NCBI GenBank assembly: GCA_025938055.1 | Contig: JAICQC010000229.1 | Span: 1 to 7,680 of the forward strand | Length of the DNA: 7,680 bases | Reading direction: 5' to 3' | From: Anaerolineales bacterium | GTDB taxonomy: Bacteria > Chloroflexota > Anaerolineae > Anaerolineales > Villigracilaceae | Part shown: one piece after another, positions 1-5,774 of the stretch | Layout of the letters: each line of letters starts with the position of its first letter | Position numbering within the stretch: the first letter of the stretch is position 1 | Translations under genes and position numbers: made by a program | The notes under the pieces: generated by a model | The model's input: only the letters and a program-made list of their open reading frames with translations | The model's database searches: none | Told to the model about the DNA's origin: nothing

Positions 1-997
1 ATACGACAGCCATCGTGTAGGATTGACGTGTAGGGACATCCATTTGGGAAATGCTAGAGCGCAGGAGAAGAACTCCAATTGCCAAGGGCAGAGTTGGCAT
101 CAGGGGAACCAGCATCAGCAAAATATTCGATGGGATATGCGTAAAAACCATCGTGTTGATCAAGCCGAATTTGTCTGCGAGTCGGACGGCAAGCAAGGCT
201 GAAATCCCTGCAAGGATGTTGGCGCCAAAAAAGATACTGCCAAGCAGTCCCGACTCGATCCCAAACCGCACATGAAACCAGTACGCCATCAGGCTTTGCA
301 CGAGCAAGCCGCCTCCAAACGCATCCAGGGCGAATAGTGCACTGAGTTTGAAGATTATCGCGCTTGAACGGTGCAATCCCAGAATACGCTTTGTTGTAAC
401 TTGTGTCTTCTCCACCTCAATAGATTTTGTGAGATTGAGAAACAATAATAAGAGTAGAAACCCGCCAAGGGCATATCCAATCAATATTCCGCGATAGGAT
501 ACGAGCGCTGTCCAATTGTTTTCCTGCAGAAGCTGTGCGAGCCATCCGCCTGTCAGCGCGCCTGTTGCAGTGGCAAAAGACCCAGCCAGGTTGTACCACG
601 CGAAAAAATGTGTGCGCCTTTTGCCAGGGATGAGTTGTGTGAGCCCAGCCTGCTCAACGGATAAGAATGGACCGATTTCGTTTCCGTTGGGGCTGATGAC
701 TCCGACGATGGCAGCCAGAATCAATAGCACGAAGTTGCGCGTCAGAATGAAAGCGAGTCCTGCTCCCGCCATCAGGAATGCGCCCAAGATCAAAATGCGC
801 CTTCTGCCAAAGAAGTCCGCGGAGGTGGTGAGCCACAGGGTGATGAGCGCGTCACCCATAAGAGTGAGCGTAAAAAGCAGACCGATCTGCCCTTCGGTAA
901 GCCCTGCCTCAGCAAGATACAATGCCAGGACCACGGACAGGAATCCATAACAAAACAGACGGATGATGCGGGTCGAGAAGAGTATGATGATATCCAC
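1..997 (-). CDS. MFS transporter, 3' end outside window
   Basis: This is a major facilitator superfamily membrane transporter; its substrate cannot be told from sequence. Translating the reverse strand from the GTG at 995-997 gives 332 uninterrupted residues up to the left edge, against about 400 usual for the family, so roughly the last two or three helices are missing. The first helix holds FSTRIIRLFCYGFLSVVLAL. An MFS motif-A-like loop follows (GDALITLWLTTSADFFGRRR, about residues 48-67). The second half contains LADKFG near residue 285 and QMDVPTRQSYTMAVV at 318-332, which is typical of this group. No ATG exists in frame upstream, and the upstream sequence is weak as a ribosome site, so the GTG is the best but not a certain start. 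It follows the ChrB-C gene by 31 bases on the same strand and is probably the sixth gene of the chromate-type operon. Being cut by the window edge, its integrity cannot be judged. Confidence 0.85.
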   Translation of the reverse strand, partial: MDIIILFSTRIIRLFCYGFLSVVLALYLAEAGLTEGQIGLLFTLTLMGDALITLWLTTSADFFGRRRILILGAFLMAGAGLAFILTRNFVLLILAAIVGVISPNGNEIGPFLSVEQAGLTQLIPGKRRTHFFAWYNLAGSFATATGALTGGWLAQLLQENNWTALVSYRGILIGYALGGFLLLLLFLNLTKSIEVEKTQVTTKRILGLHRSSAIIFKLSALFALDAFGGGLLVQSLMAYWFHVRFGIESGLLGSIFFGANILAGISALLAVRLADKFGLINTMVFTHIPSNILLMLVPLMPTLPLAIGVLLLRSSISQMDVPTRQSYTMAVV

Positions 998-1028
998 GTT
1001 CCGGAAATCCGGGGAAGTCTTTCCGTCC

Positions 1029-1463
1029 CTACGTGTTTGCGACCTGTAACCGGCACCAGGTATACAGCGCGTCGTAGACTTCAAACTGGTGCTCAAGGTT
1101 TTCCATATCATTGGGGAAGCGCAGGCTATAGCCTGTGGCAATCGCTTCGAGCCCATGCGCCATTGGATCGGTATCGATGTCGTCGGCAATGTCTGCGGCA
1201 TGGACGATCTTTGCCATGCGCTGCAACCCCGCATCTTTCAGATCATATTTCAGAATGATGGATTCGAAGGAACAGCGCCCCTCACGATGACCGAGTTCCA
1301 CCCCGGGCGCATCGAAGGGAATTGCGCCGGTTTCCTTAGCCACCTGATTCACCTGAGTCTTCGGCGCGAACAAAAACTCGGCTTCATTGTCGATAAAACG
1401 AGTAATCAGCCACGGGCATGCCACGCGGTCCACATGGACGTGTGAGCGGGTGATCCACTTCAT
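1029..1463 (-). CDS. ChrB C-terminal-domain protein, second copy (chromate resistance family)
   Basis: This 144-residue soluble protein resembles the C-terminal domain of chromate-resistance protein ChrB (Chrome_Resist family). It shares the family's opening, MKWxTxxxxxVDRxACxWLIxRxID (residues 1-25), with the other copy in this operon. Residues 58-66 (GHREGRCSF) correspond to HHGGHCTF in that copy, and IVHAADIADD follows at 86-95. The frame runs 24 codons further upstream into chrA, but the ATG at 1461-1463 is preferred: it has AAAGGAG six to seven bases upstream, overlapping the chrA stop, and gives the same N-terminus as the paralogue. The gap to chrA is 14 bases, so coupling to chrA translation is likely. 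The biochemical role of the domain is unknown. Its divergence from the first copy suggests a different ligand or partner rather than simple redundancy, which is inference. Confidence 0.85.
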   Translation of the reverse strand: MKWITRSHVHVDRVACPWLITRFIDNEAEFLFAPKTQVNQVAKETGAIPFDAPGVELGHREGRCSFESIILKYDLKDAGLQRMAKIVHAADIADDIDTDPMAHGLEAIATGYSLRFPNDMENLEHQFEVYDALYTWCRLQVANT

Positions 1464-1477
1464 CAGGAACTCCTTTT

Positions 1478-2686
1478 CTATAGGAATATGATCCCATAAA
1501 GACCTGCCGCGATCATGACCACAGCCACGGTCCATTTTGATTTTAAGGCGAAGAGGGCAATCACTGCCGCGCTGAAAATGATCCAGGCGTGCAGCCCGAT
1601 CACCGTTTCGCTTAAAATCCCCAGGGCGGTGGCGCTGATCAAGCCAACGACCCCTGCCGTCACGCCGTCGAGGAACGCGTGGGCAGAGACGTTATTCACC
1701 AGTCTCTCGAGATGATCATGTCCGATCATGGTAAAGGCAAAGGCAGGCGCAAAGACAGCAATCGTCATGATTACCGCGCCGAATGGTCCGCCACCGATGT
1801 AGCCAACAAACGTGGAGAAGATGATCAGGGGTGCAGGCAGCAAGCCTGAGAGCGCCAGTCCATCAAGGAATTGCGCATTGGTCATCCAGTTGCCAGCCTC
1901 GACGGCATCCTGCTGCAGGAAGGGAATCGCAGTATACGCCCCGCCAAACGTGAGGAGTCCCGTCCGTAAGCCGGACCAGAACAAGGACAGGAGTGATACG
2001 GAGCTTGTCGAAGGATTGGCTGAGTCGGGCAGTTCCGCTATCTTCTGCATCCCGGAGAATCCAACGAAAGCAAGCCATGCCAGAAATCCAGCTATGAAAA
2101 CCAGTGCGAGGAAATTTTGTTTTCGCTGGGCAAGAGCGAAGACCAGTCCTGCTAGGATTAGCGTGACTAGGAAATTGACCCTGAGTAACTGGGCAATTGC
2201 TGCGATGAGGGCGACTCCCCAGAGCCATCCATTTTCGTGCAGGGCATGGCTGCCAATCCGATGCACCGCGCGGACGATGAGCGCCGCGACCGCTGGCTGC
2301 ATACCCATAAAAACGGATTGGAACAGCGGTGAGCTAACACCATAGGTTACGTAAAACCACGATAGCGCGAGCATGAGTATGAAGCCGGGCAACATGAATC
2401 CAAGCCCTGCCAGCAGTGCACCAATGCGCCCGGCGGCGATCAAGCCGAAGTATACACAGAGTTCGTGTGCCTCGGGACCAGGCAAAACCTGATAGACCGA
2501 GAGCACCCGATTGAACTTCTCGGGCGTGATCCATTTTTCCTCCTCCACAAGCTCCTGCCGTATCATTGCAATCTGCGCGACCGGACCACCCCAGGCAAGG
2601 AAGCCAAACTTTAAGAACCGAAGGAAGATGTCGAAAAGAGATTGACGTGGAATATGAAACTCTGCACCTGCGGAAATGATATCCAA
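1478..2686 (-). CDS. chrA: Chromate transporter ChrA (two-domain CHR family)
   Basis: ChrA is an inner-membrane transporter of the CHR superfamily; characterised members export chromate and so protect the cell. At 402 residues this is the normal long form with two homologous CHR halves. The first half has the signature KFGFLAWGGPVAQIAMIRQE (residues 26-45), then KWITPEKF and the LPGPEAHELCVYFG loop (68-81). The second half repeats it as LTFGGAYTAIPFLQQD (245-260) and LPAPLIIFSTFVGYIGGG (283-300). The hydrophilic linker (about 216-230) contains a 14-base CCTTCGACAAGCTC core (see the repeat entry). The start is TTG: an in-frame TAG lies four codons upstream and no ATG or GTG is available nearby. 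AAGGAG lies 12 bases before the TTG and overlaps the end of the phosphatase-like gene, so the two are probably translationally coupled. The family assignment is firm. Chromate as the true substrate, rather than another oxyanion, is inferred from the family and from the ChrB-type neighbours. Confidence 0.95.
   Translation of the reverse strand: MDIISAGAEFHIPRQSLFDIFLRFLKFGFLAWGGPVAQIAMIRQELVEEEKWITPEKFNRVLSVYQVLPGPEAHELCVYFGLIAAGRIGALLAGLGFMLPGFILMLALSWFYVTYGVSSPLFQSVFMGMQPAVAALIVRAVHRIGSHALHENGWLWGVALIAAIAQLLRVNFLVTLILAGLVFALAQRKQNFLALVFIAGFLAWLAFVGFSGMQKIAELPDSANPSTSSVSLLSLFWSGLRTGLLTFGGAYTAIPFLQQDAVEAGNWMTNAQFLDGLALSGLLPAPLIIFSTFVGYIGGGPFGAVIMTIAVFAPAFAFTMIGHDHLERLVNNVSAHAFLDGVTAGVVGLISATALGILSETVIGLHAWIIFSAAVIALFALKSKWTVAVVMIAAGLYGIIFL
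2001..2014. repeat. CTTCGACAAGCTC-type repeat core inside chrA linker
   Basis: The minus strand reads CCTTCGACAAGCTC here, encoding P225-S229 of ChrA. The same core (often CCTTCGACAAGCTCAGG) recurs as a short interspersed repeat in many bacterial genomes, to my knowledge. Only one copy lies in this window, so it is called a repeat by resemblance, not by seeing copies. It sits in the loop joining the two CHR halves, where an in-frame insertion would do little harm. Confidence 0.35.
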
Positions 2687-2695
2687 TGGAGTTTT

Positions 2696-3094
2696 CTACT
2701 CCTTCCACATTTGACGAATACGTTCAATCATGGCATCCCGAGCCAGTTCATAATTTTCGCTGACAGGTGGGATGTTGTCCCAGCGTTCGAGAGGAATTGC
2801 CTGCTGATATTCTGCCGGGAGGTCACAAAAGGTTATCAAACGTTGCGCAGACTCTAGATCCGTCTGGCTTAGTTTCTGAGGAGTCGATTCAGTCGGAGTC
2901 AAATCATCTTCAGATAGACCTTTGACTGCCTGTGGGGATACTTCTGCATCTGGATTTGTCCCGCGGGCGACCGCACGGAGCGACAATCCCTTTTCAGCCG
3001 CGAACTGGTTGAAGTGAGTCGCTGCGACCACACTTTTTGCCGCGCCATGTTCACAAACAAATACAATGATCGGGTCCTTATCCATGTTTGCCAT
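2696..3094 (-). CDS. Low-molecular-weight phosphatase/ArsC-fold protein with CX5K loop
   Basis: This 132-residue soluble protein matches the low-molecular-weight tyrosine phosphatase / thioredoxin-coupled arsenate reductase fold. The first strand runs into the P-loop as IIVFVCEHGAAKSVVAATHF (residues 9-28). The catalytic cysteine would be C14, but the arginine of the standard CX5R(S/T) loop is lysine (K20-S21). The second conserved part, LITFCDLP (86-93), places C90 where ArsC has its first resolving cysteine; the third ArsC cysteine is absent. The C-terminus WDNIPPVSENYELARDAM (105-122) corresponds to the WxxxDP acid loop and last helix, without a clean DP pair. The ATG at 3092-3094 is taken as the start (5 bases after the preceding stop); an ATG three codons downstream is possible. 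Arsenate, chromate or protein-phosphate chemistry are all conceivable; the altered loop argues against assuming either classical activity. Its place between ChrB-C and chrA points to a metal-oxyanion role. Confidence 0.8.
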   Translation of the reverse strand: MANMDKDPIIVFVCEHGAAKSVVAATHFNQFAAEKGLSLRAVARGTNPDAEVSPQAVKGLSEDDLTPTESTPQKLSQTDLESAQRLITFCDLPAEYQQAIPLERWDNIPPVSENYELARDAMIERIRQMWKE

Positions 3095-3099
3095 TGGGG

Positions 3100-3519
3100 T
3101 CAGGCTTCCTCTCTGGATAACTCGGCATAAAGAGCCTCGTAGATCAAACAGCCGTGTTCCATCGCTTCAAGATCATCCTTGCTGATTTGCCTCAGGCCGC
3201 GGCAGATCAAATCCAATCCCGTCGCAGCAGGCTCGACTCTGACTTCCTGAATTGCGTCCGCCTCGTCCACCATGCGTGCAATTCGTCGAAGGGCAGGATC
3301 GTTTAAGTTATGTTCCCTCAGAAAAGTATGGAATGTGCAATGCCCACCGTGGTGGGAGTAGTGTGTGCCTGGAATATCAAACGGTTCATAATCTTTGGAG
3401 CTGGGTGTTTCTCCGTTGGGAATAAAGAAGAACTCCGCTTTGGAATCAATCCAGCGACGAATCAGCCAGATACATGCCATTCGGTCCACACCGATGTTTG
3501 TCCATGTGACCCATTTCAT
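3100..3519 (-). CDS. ChrB C-terminal-domain protein, first copy (C-half of split ChrB)
   Basis: This 139-residue soluble protein equals the C-terminal part of chromate-resistance protein ChrB, encoded here as its own gene. Seen in the sequence are VDRMACIWLIRRWIDSKAEF (residues 11-30), a His/Cys-rich segment HHGGHCTF (56-63) that could bind metal, and ARMVDEADAI (81-90). The start ATG at 3517-3519 overlaps the stop of the ChrB-N gene as ATGA, and GAGGAG lies seven bases upstream, a strong site for coupled translation. In characterised genomes ChrB usually carries both domains in one chain; here they are separate. Both halves have sound ends and good signals, so this looks like a natural split, not a frameshift error. 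Together with the upstream gene it would rebuild a full ChrB. Confidence 0.88.
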   Translation of the reverse strand: MKWVTWTNIGVDRMACIWLIRRWIDSKAEFFFIPNGETPSSKDYEPFDIPGTHYSHHGGHCTFHTFLREHNLNDPALRRIARMVDEADAIQEVRVEPAATGLDLICRGLRQISKDDLEAMEHGCLIYEALYAELSREEA

Positions 3520-3947
3520 GTTTTTTCTCCTCTTTTCGAGGTGAGTGTTTCGCGTACATGCACGCCAAGACTGGAGTGAAAAAAATCTTTTTCGGCAGCC
3601 TCTTGATACTGCCGGGCAATTTCCTGTAGATCCACGTTTGATTTTTTCAGCGCTTTTAGGAGACTGGAATACACTTCGTCCACCTGATGTTCGAATTGCT
3701 GAATAACGGACTGCTCCTGCTCGGCTAACAGCGCGTTTGCTCTCCAGTAATAGGCGTTACCTCCCATTTCATGGATTTCGGCAGCCAGCCACTGGACCTG
3801 CTCTGCGGTGCGCGGCAGGTCTGGCAGCACCCAGATTGCTTCATGAATCAGAATAGCGCCAATCCGTTTTAATTTTCGCCAGATATACACACGCAGGGCA
3901 GACGGTTTGCTGGGCAGCTTGTAGTGTAAGAGAAGCCAGGAGGACAT
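3516..3947 (-). CDS. chrB: ChrB N-terminal-domain protein, probable chromate-responsive regulator
   Basis: This 143-residue protein matches the N-terminal domain of ChrB: WLLLHYKLPSKPSALRVYIW (residues 4-23) followed by RKLKRIGA, LPDLPRTAEQVQWLAAEIHE (41-60), a Glu/Gln-rich helical stretch and DFFHSSLG (121-128). Full-length ChrB has been reported as a chromate-sensing regulator of the chr operon in Ochrobactrum, and the N-terminal part is the likely DNA-binding or sensing unit. The open frame extends eight codons upstream to a TTG, but that TTG overlaps the -10 box and cannot be in the transcript. The ATG at 3945-3947 gives the family's usual start. No Shine-Dalgarno sequence precedes it; the short leader is occupied by an operator-like dyad. 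As the first gene behind that dyad, autoregulation is the simplest reading. DNA binding by this particular protein is inferred. Confidence 0.85.
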   Translation of the reverse strand: MSSWLLLHYKLPSKPSALRVYIWRKLKRIGAILIHEAIWVLPDLPRTAEQVQWLAAEIHEMGGNAYYWRANALLAEQEQSVIQQFEHQVDEVYSSLLKALKKSNVDLQEIARQYQEAAEKDFFHSSLGVHVRETLTSKRGEKT

Positions 3948-3949
3948 AA

Positions 3950-3967
3950 ATGTAACAACGGTTACAT
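3950..3967. promoter_or_regulatory. Operator-like dyad ATGTAAC-N4-GTTACAT
   Basis: A perfect inverted repeat with 7-base arms and a 4-base centre begins three bases downstream of the -10 box and ends two bases before the chrB-N start codon. A dimeric repressor bound here would cover the transcription start and the initiation region. The best local candidate to bind it is the ChrB-N protein, which is inference. The arms are too short and the centre too small to prefer an RNA hairpin reading, though a weak hairpin that hides the start codon is possible. Confidence 0.65.
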
Positions 3968-3970
3968 GCA

Positions 3971-3998
3971 ATTATAACGGCATCCCCACACTTGTCAA
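3971..3998 (-). promoter_or_regulatory. Consensus sigma-70 promoter of the chr operon
   Basis: On the minus strand TTGACA (3993-3998) and TATAAT (3971-3976) are separated by 16 bases; both hexamers match consensus fully. The -35 box begins two bases after the stop codon of the preceding gene (4001-4003). Transcription would start near 3963-3965, leaving only about 16-18 bases of leader before the ATG at 3947. Confidence 0.85.
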
Positions 3999-4000
3999 CG

Positions 4001-4852
4001 TTATTTTTCTAATGAGGTTGGGGTTTGTTGAATGGTCTGACGGTGTAAATAAAGCGCAGCCGCGATCATAATAAGGCTGACGAACAATAAGAAGGGCGGC
4101 TCGAGAATTACTCCGGAGATCAACCCTGCCACCAGTGTGTAGAGATGCGTGAGCATCGGCACCCAGAACACCAGCACAGGAACCGGATACAGGTAAAAGC
4201 GCGGGCGCAGCGCAACGACCACGACCAGGGCAAGGATCAGCGTACCCGCTACCACCGGGATTTGATATTCAAACGGAACGACAAACGCGATGAAGGCATT
4301 CGTCCCGAGAACGCCTGCCAGCCCAATGATCAGAGCAAGGAGTGGAGAAAGCCACGTGCTGGTCCAATCTATGCGGCGCGCCAACAGGCGATAGCCGAAC
4401 GAAAATGATGAAACGACCCAGAACCATGCCCAGAAGTTTGCATAGGGTACACCGAAGTACTGGAACTCCAGACCCTGTCCCCAATTCCAGAAGCCAAGGC
4501 GGATGGCGATCGCATCGAGAGCGAGGTCGATGTTCAGCGCGAGCAAGCCATCGAGCACGGGACGAGTCCAATAGGGCAGGCTGCTTGCCTCAGAGAATTC
4601 CATCGCACTGTAAATGATGCAGCTCCATGCTATGCCGATGCACAGCGGAACGTCCAGGACCATGATGAGGAACTGACCATACTCATATGCATCCAACTGG
4701 CGGATGGTGGCGAGCTCGAGCGTTACGCCGAATAGGATACCCGCAAACAGCCTGAGCAGGTTCGCCGTTCCGTGTTTCCATGCGTGATGGAGACAAAGCG
4801 CAAACTGGATGTAGATGATCAGCTCAAACAGGATGAAGTAAAGGCTGGGCAT
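4001..4852 (-). CDS. Polytopic membrane protein, CruF/DUF422 carotenoid-synthesis family-like
   Basis: This 283-residue, strongly hydrophobic protein has about seven or eight membrane segments. Its centre resembles the Caroten_synth (CruF, DUF422) family: VLDVPLCIGIAWSCIIYSA (65-83), then DLALDAIAIRLGFWNWGQG (109-127) and YFGVPYANFWAWF (132-144), matching that family's DPxAxxxGxWxW...YxGVPxxNFxGWF pattern with changes. Characterised CruF members hydrate acyclic carotenoid ends. No other carotenoid gene is in the window, so that role is not supported by context. The frame extends to a TTG at 4891, but that TTG overlaps a TATACT sequence that may be a -10 box. The ATG at 4850-4852 starts a natural first helix (MPSLYFILFELIIYIQFALC). 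Only a distant AGGGA, 14 bases upstream, could serve as ribosome site. The gene ends just before the chr promoter. Confidence 0.7.
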   Translation of the reverse strand: MPSLYFILFELIIYIQFALCLHHAWKHGTANLLRLFAGILFGVTLELATIRQLDAYEYGQFLIMVLDVPLCIGIAWSCIIYSAMEFSEASSLPYWTRPVLDGLLALNIDLALDAIAIRLGFWNWGQGLEFQYFGVPYANFWAWFWVVSSFSFGYRLLARRIDWTSTWLSPLLALIIGLAGVLGTNAFIAFVVPFEYQIPVVAGTLILALVVVVALRPRFYLYPVPVLVFWVPMLTHLYTLVAGLISGVILEPPFLLFVSLIMIAAALYLHRQTIQQTPTSLEK

Positions 4853-4959
4853 GTGAAAGGTCTGTGTCCCTGGGGATGATTTCGAACGCAAGTATACCTT
4901 GAGAAAATCATCAACCCTGTCCCTGCACGTGCTGCCGGCTGCCGCGGTAGAATATCTGC
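4853..4959. promoter_or_regulatory. Divergent intergenic region with putative promoters
   Basis: This 107-base gap separates the divergent CruF-like and COX1-like genes. On the plus strand TAGAAT (4948-4953) lies six bases before the ATG at 4960, the spacing expected for a leaderless mRNA; its -35 region is poor. On the minus strand TATACT (4891-4896) could be a -10 box for the CruF-like gene, but no good -35 lies at the right distance (TTGATG is only 12 bases away). A perfect 8-base palindrome GCACGTGC (4925-4932) and a tandem GCTGCCG duplication (4931-4944) lie between them and could hold a regulator site. Confidence 0.45.
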
Positions 4960-5376
4960 ATGCCTCCGTTGACGCGCTGGTTTGTCAAGACATCCTTTGT
5001 TTACCTCATTCTGGCATTGGTCGCGGGCTTGTTTCTGGCGGTTCCATCTCTGTCTGATGTGGGTCTGATCAGCGGACTCTTTCCTGTCTATATCCATCTG
5101 CTGGTATTCGGCTGGCTGACCCAACTGATCTTTGGCGTGGTCTTTTGGATGTTTCCCAAGTATTCGAATGAAAAGCCGCGCGGCAGCGAAACACTTGGCT
5201 GGTGGACGTATGGCCTGCTCAACGCAGGGCTGATCCTGCGCGCCATTGCAGAGCCCTTCCAGTCCACGCAGCCGAACCCGGTTAGCGGATGGGTATTGGT
5301 CGTTTCCGCGGTGCTGCAGTTCCTGGCGGGGCTGGCGTTCGTAGTCAATTCCTGGGGGCGGGTCAAGGAGAAGTAA
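4960..5376 (+). CDS. Four-helix membrane protein, heme-copper oxidase subunit I-like, copy 1
   Basis: This 138-residue membrane protein has four predicted helices: about 11-29, 38-65, 80-98 and 108-130. The second helix, FPVYIHLLVFGWLTQLIFGV (41-60) followed by FWMFP, resembles a helix of cytochrome oxidase subunit I, with H46 as a possible heme or metal ligand. At under a third of subunit I's length it cannot be a complete oxidase and no subunit II is present. A stand-alone heme-binding or quinone-linked membrane protein is a guess. N88 in the third helix is shared with the next gene. The ATG has no Shine-Dalgarno sequence; a TAGAAT box six bases upstream suggests a leaderless message. The next gene overlaps the stop by one base. 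Confidence 0.75.
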   Translation: MPPLTRWFVKTSFVYLILALVAGLFLAVPSLSDVGLISGLFPVYIHLLVFGWLTQLIFGVVFWMFPKYSNEKPRGSETLGWWTYGLLNAGLILRAIAEPFQSTQPNPVSGWVLVVSAVLQFLAGLAFVVNSWGRVKEK

Positions 5377-5774
5377 TGCCGCGCCTGAGCGTCTGGTTTG
5401 TGCGTGCCTCCCTGCTTTATCTGCTGGTGGGTTTCCTGTTCGGGGCTCTACTACTTGCGCAAAAGGGGATCTCCTATTACCCGCCTGTCTTTACCCTCTT
5501 TCCTCTTCACATGGAATTTTTGCTGGTCGGCTGGTTTGCTCAATTAGCCATGGGTGTGGCGTTCTGGATCTTGCCGCGTTTCAGTACGGGTCAGGCGCGC
5601 GGGAATGTCAGTTTGATCTGGATCGCTTTTGTAGTGATCAATACGGGGATACTCCTCAGCGCCCTGCAGTTCTGGTTTCCCGCTGCAGCATTGATGGGCC
5701 GCGCCGCTGAAGCCGGTGCAGGGATCCTGTTTGCGCTGGGTTTGTGGCAGCGAGTCAAGCCGCAAGGAGCATGA
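5376..5774 (+). CDS. Four-helix membrane protein, heme-copper oxidase subunit I-like, copy 2
   Basis: This 132-residue protein is a clear paralogue of the preceding one over its whole length: MPRLSVWFVRASLLY aligns with MPPLTRWFVKTSFVY, and VGWFAQLAMGVAFWILPRFS (51-70) with FGWLTQLIFGVVFWMFPKYS. It too has four predicted helices. The presumed ligand histidine is shifted: this copy has H45-M-E47 where copy 1 has Y44-I-H46. The start ATG (5376-5378) overlaps the preceding TAA as TAATG, with AAGGAG five bases upstream, so translation is coupled. A longer in-frame extension back to 5289 lies inside the first gene in another frame and is rejected. The pair probably acts as a heterodimer, which is inference. 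Its last 20 bases overlap the degV remnant on the other strand. Confidence 0.78.
   Translation: MPRLSVWFVRASLLYLLVGFLFGALLLAQKGISYYPPVFTLFPLHMEFLLVGWFAQLAMGVAFWILPRFSTGQARGNVSLIWIAFVVINTGILLSALQFWFPAAALMGRAAEAGAGILFALGLWQRVKPQGA

Noticed and set aside
790..1056. Minus-strand 88-residue open frame across the MFS start
   Set aside because: It overlaps the MFS gene in another frame; the MFS frame shows continuous helices and family motifs, this one does not.
1464..1535. N-terminal 24-codon extension of the second ChrB-C gene
   Set aside because: It lies within the end of chrA, has no family likeness, and the ATG at 1461-1463 has a strong AAGGAG and the paralogue's N-terminus.
2334..2708. Minus-strand 124-residue open frame inside chrA
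   Set aside because: It is an out-of-frame shadow of the chrA coding sequence with no recognisable domain.
3948..3971. Eight-codon upstream extension of ChrB-N to a TTG
   Set aside because: The TTG overlaps the last base of the -10 box, so it should not be transcribed; the extension also runs through the operator dyad.
4853..4891. TTG start for the CruF-like protein
   Set aside because: It lies in a TATACT box and adds a polar, unconserved tail before a normal first helix that begins at the ATG.
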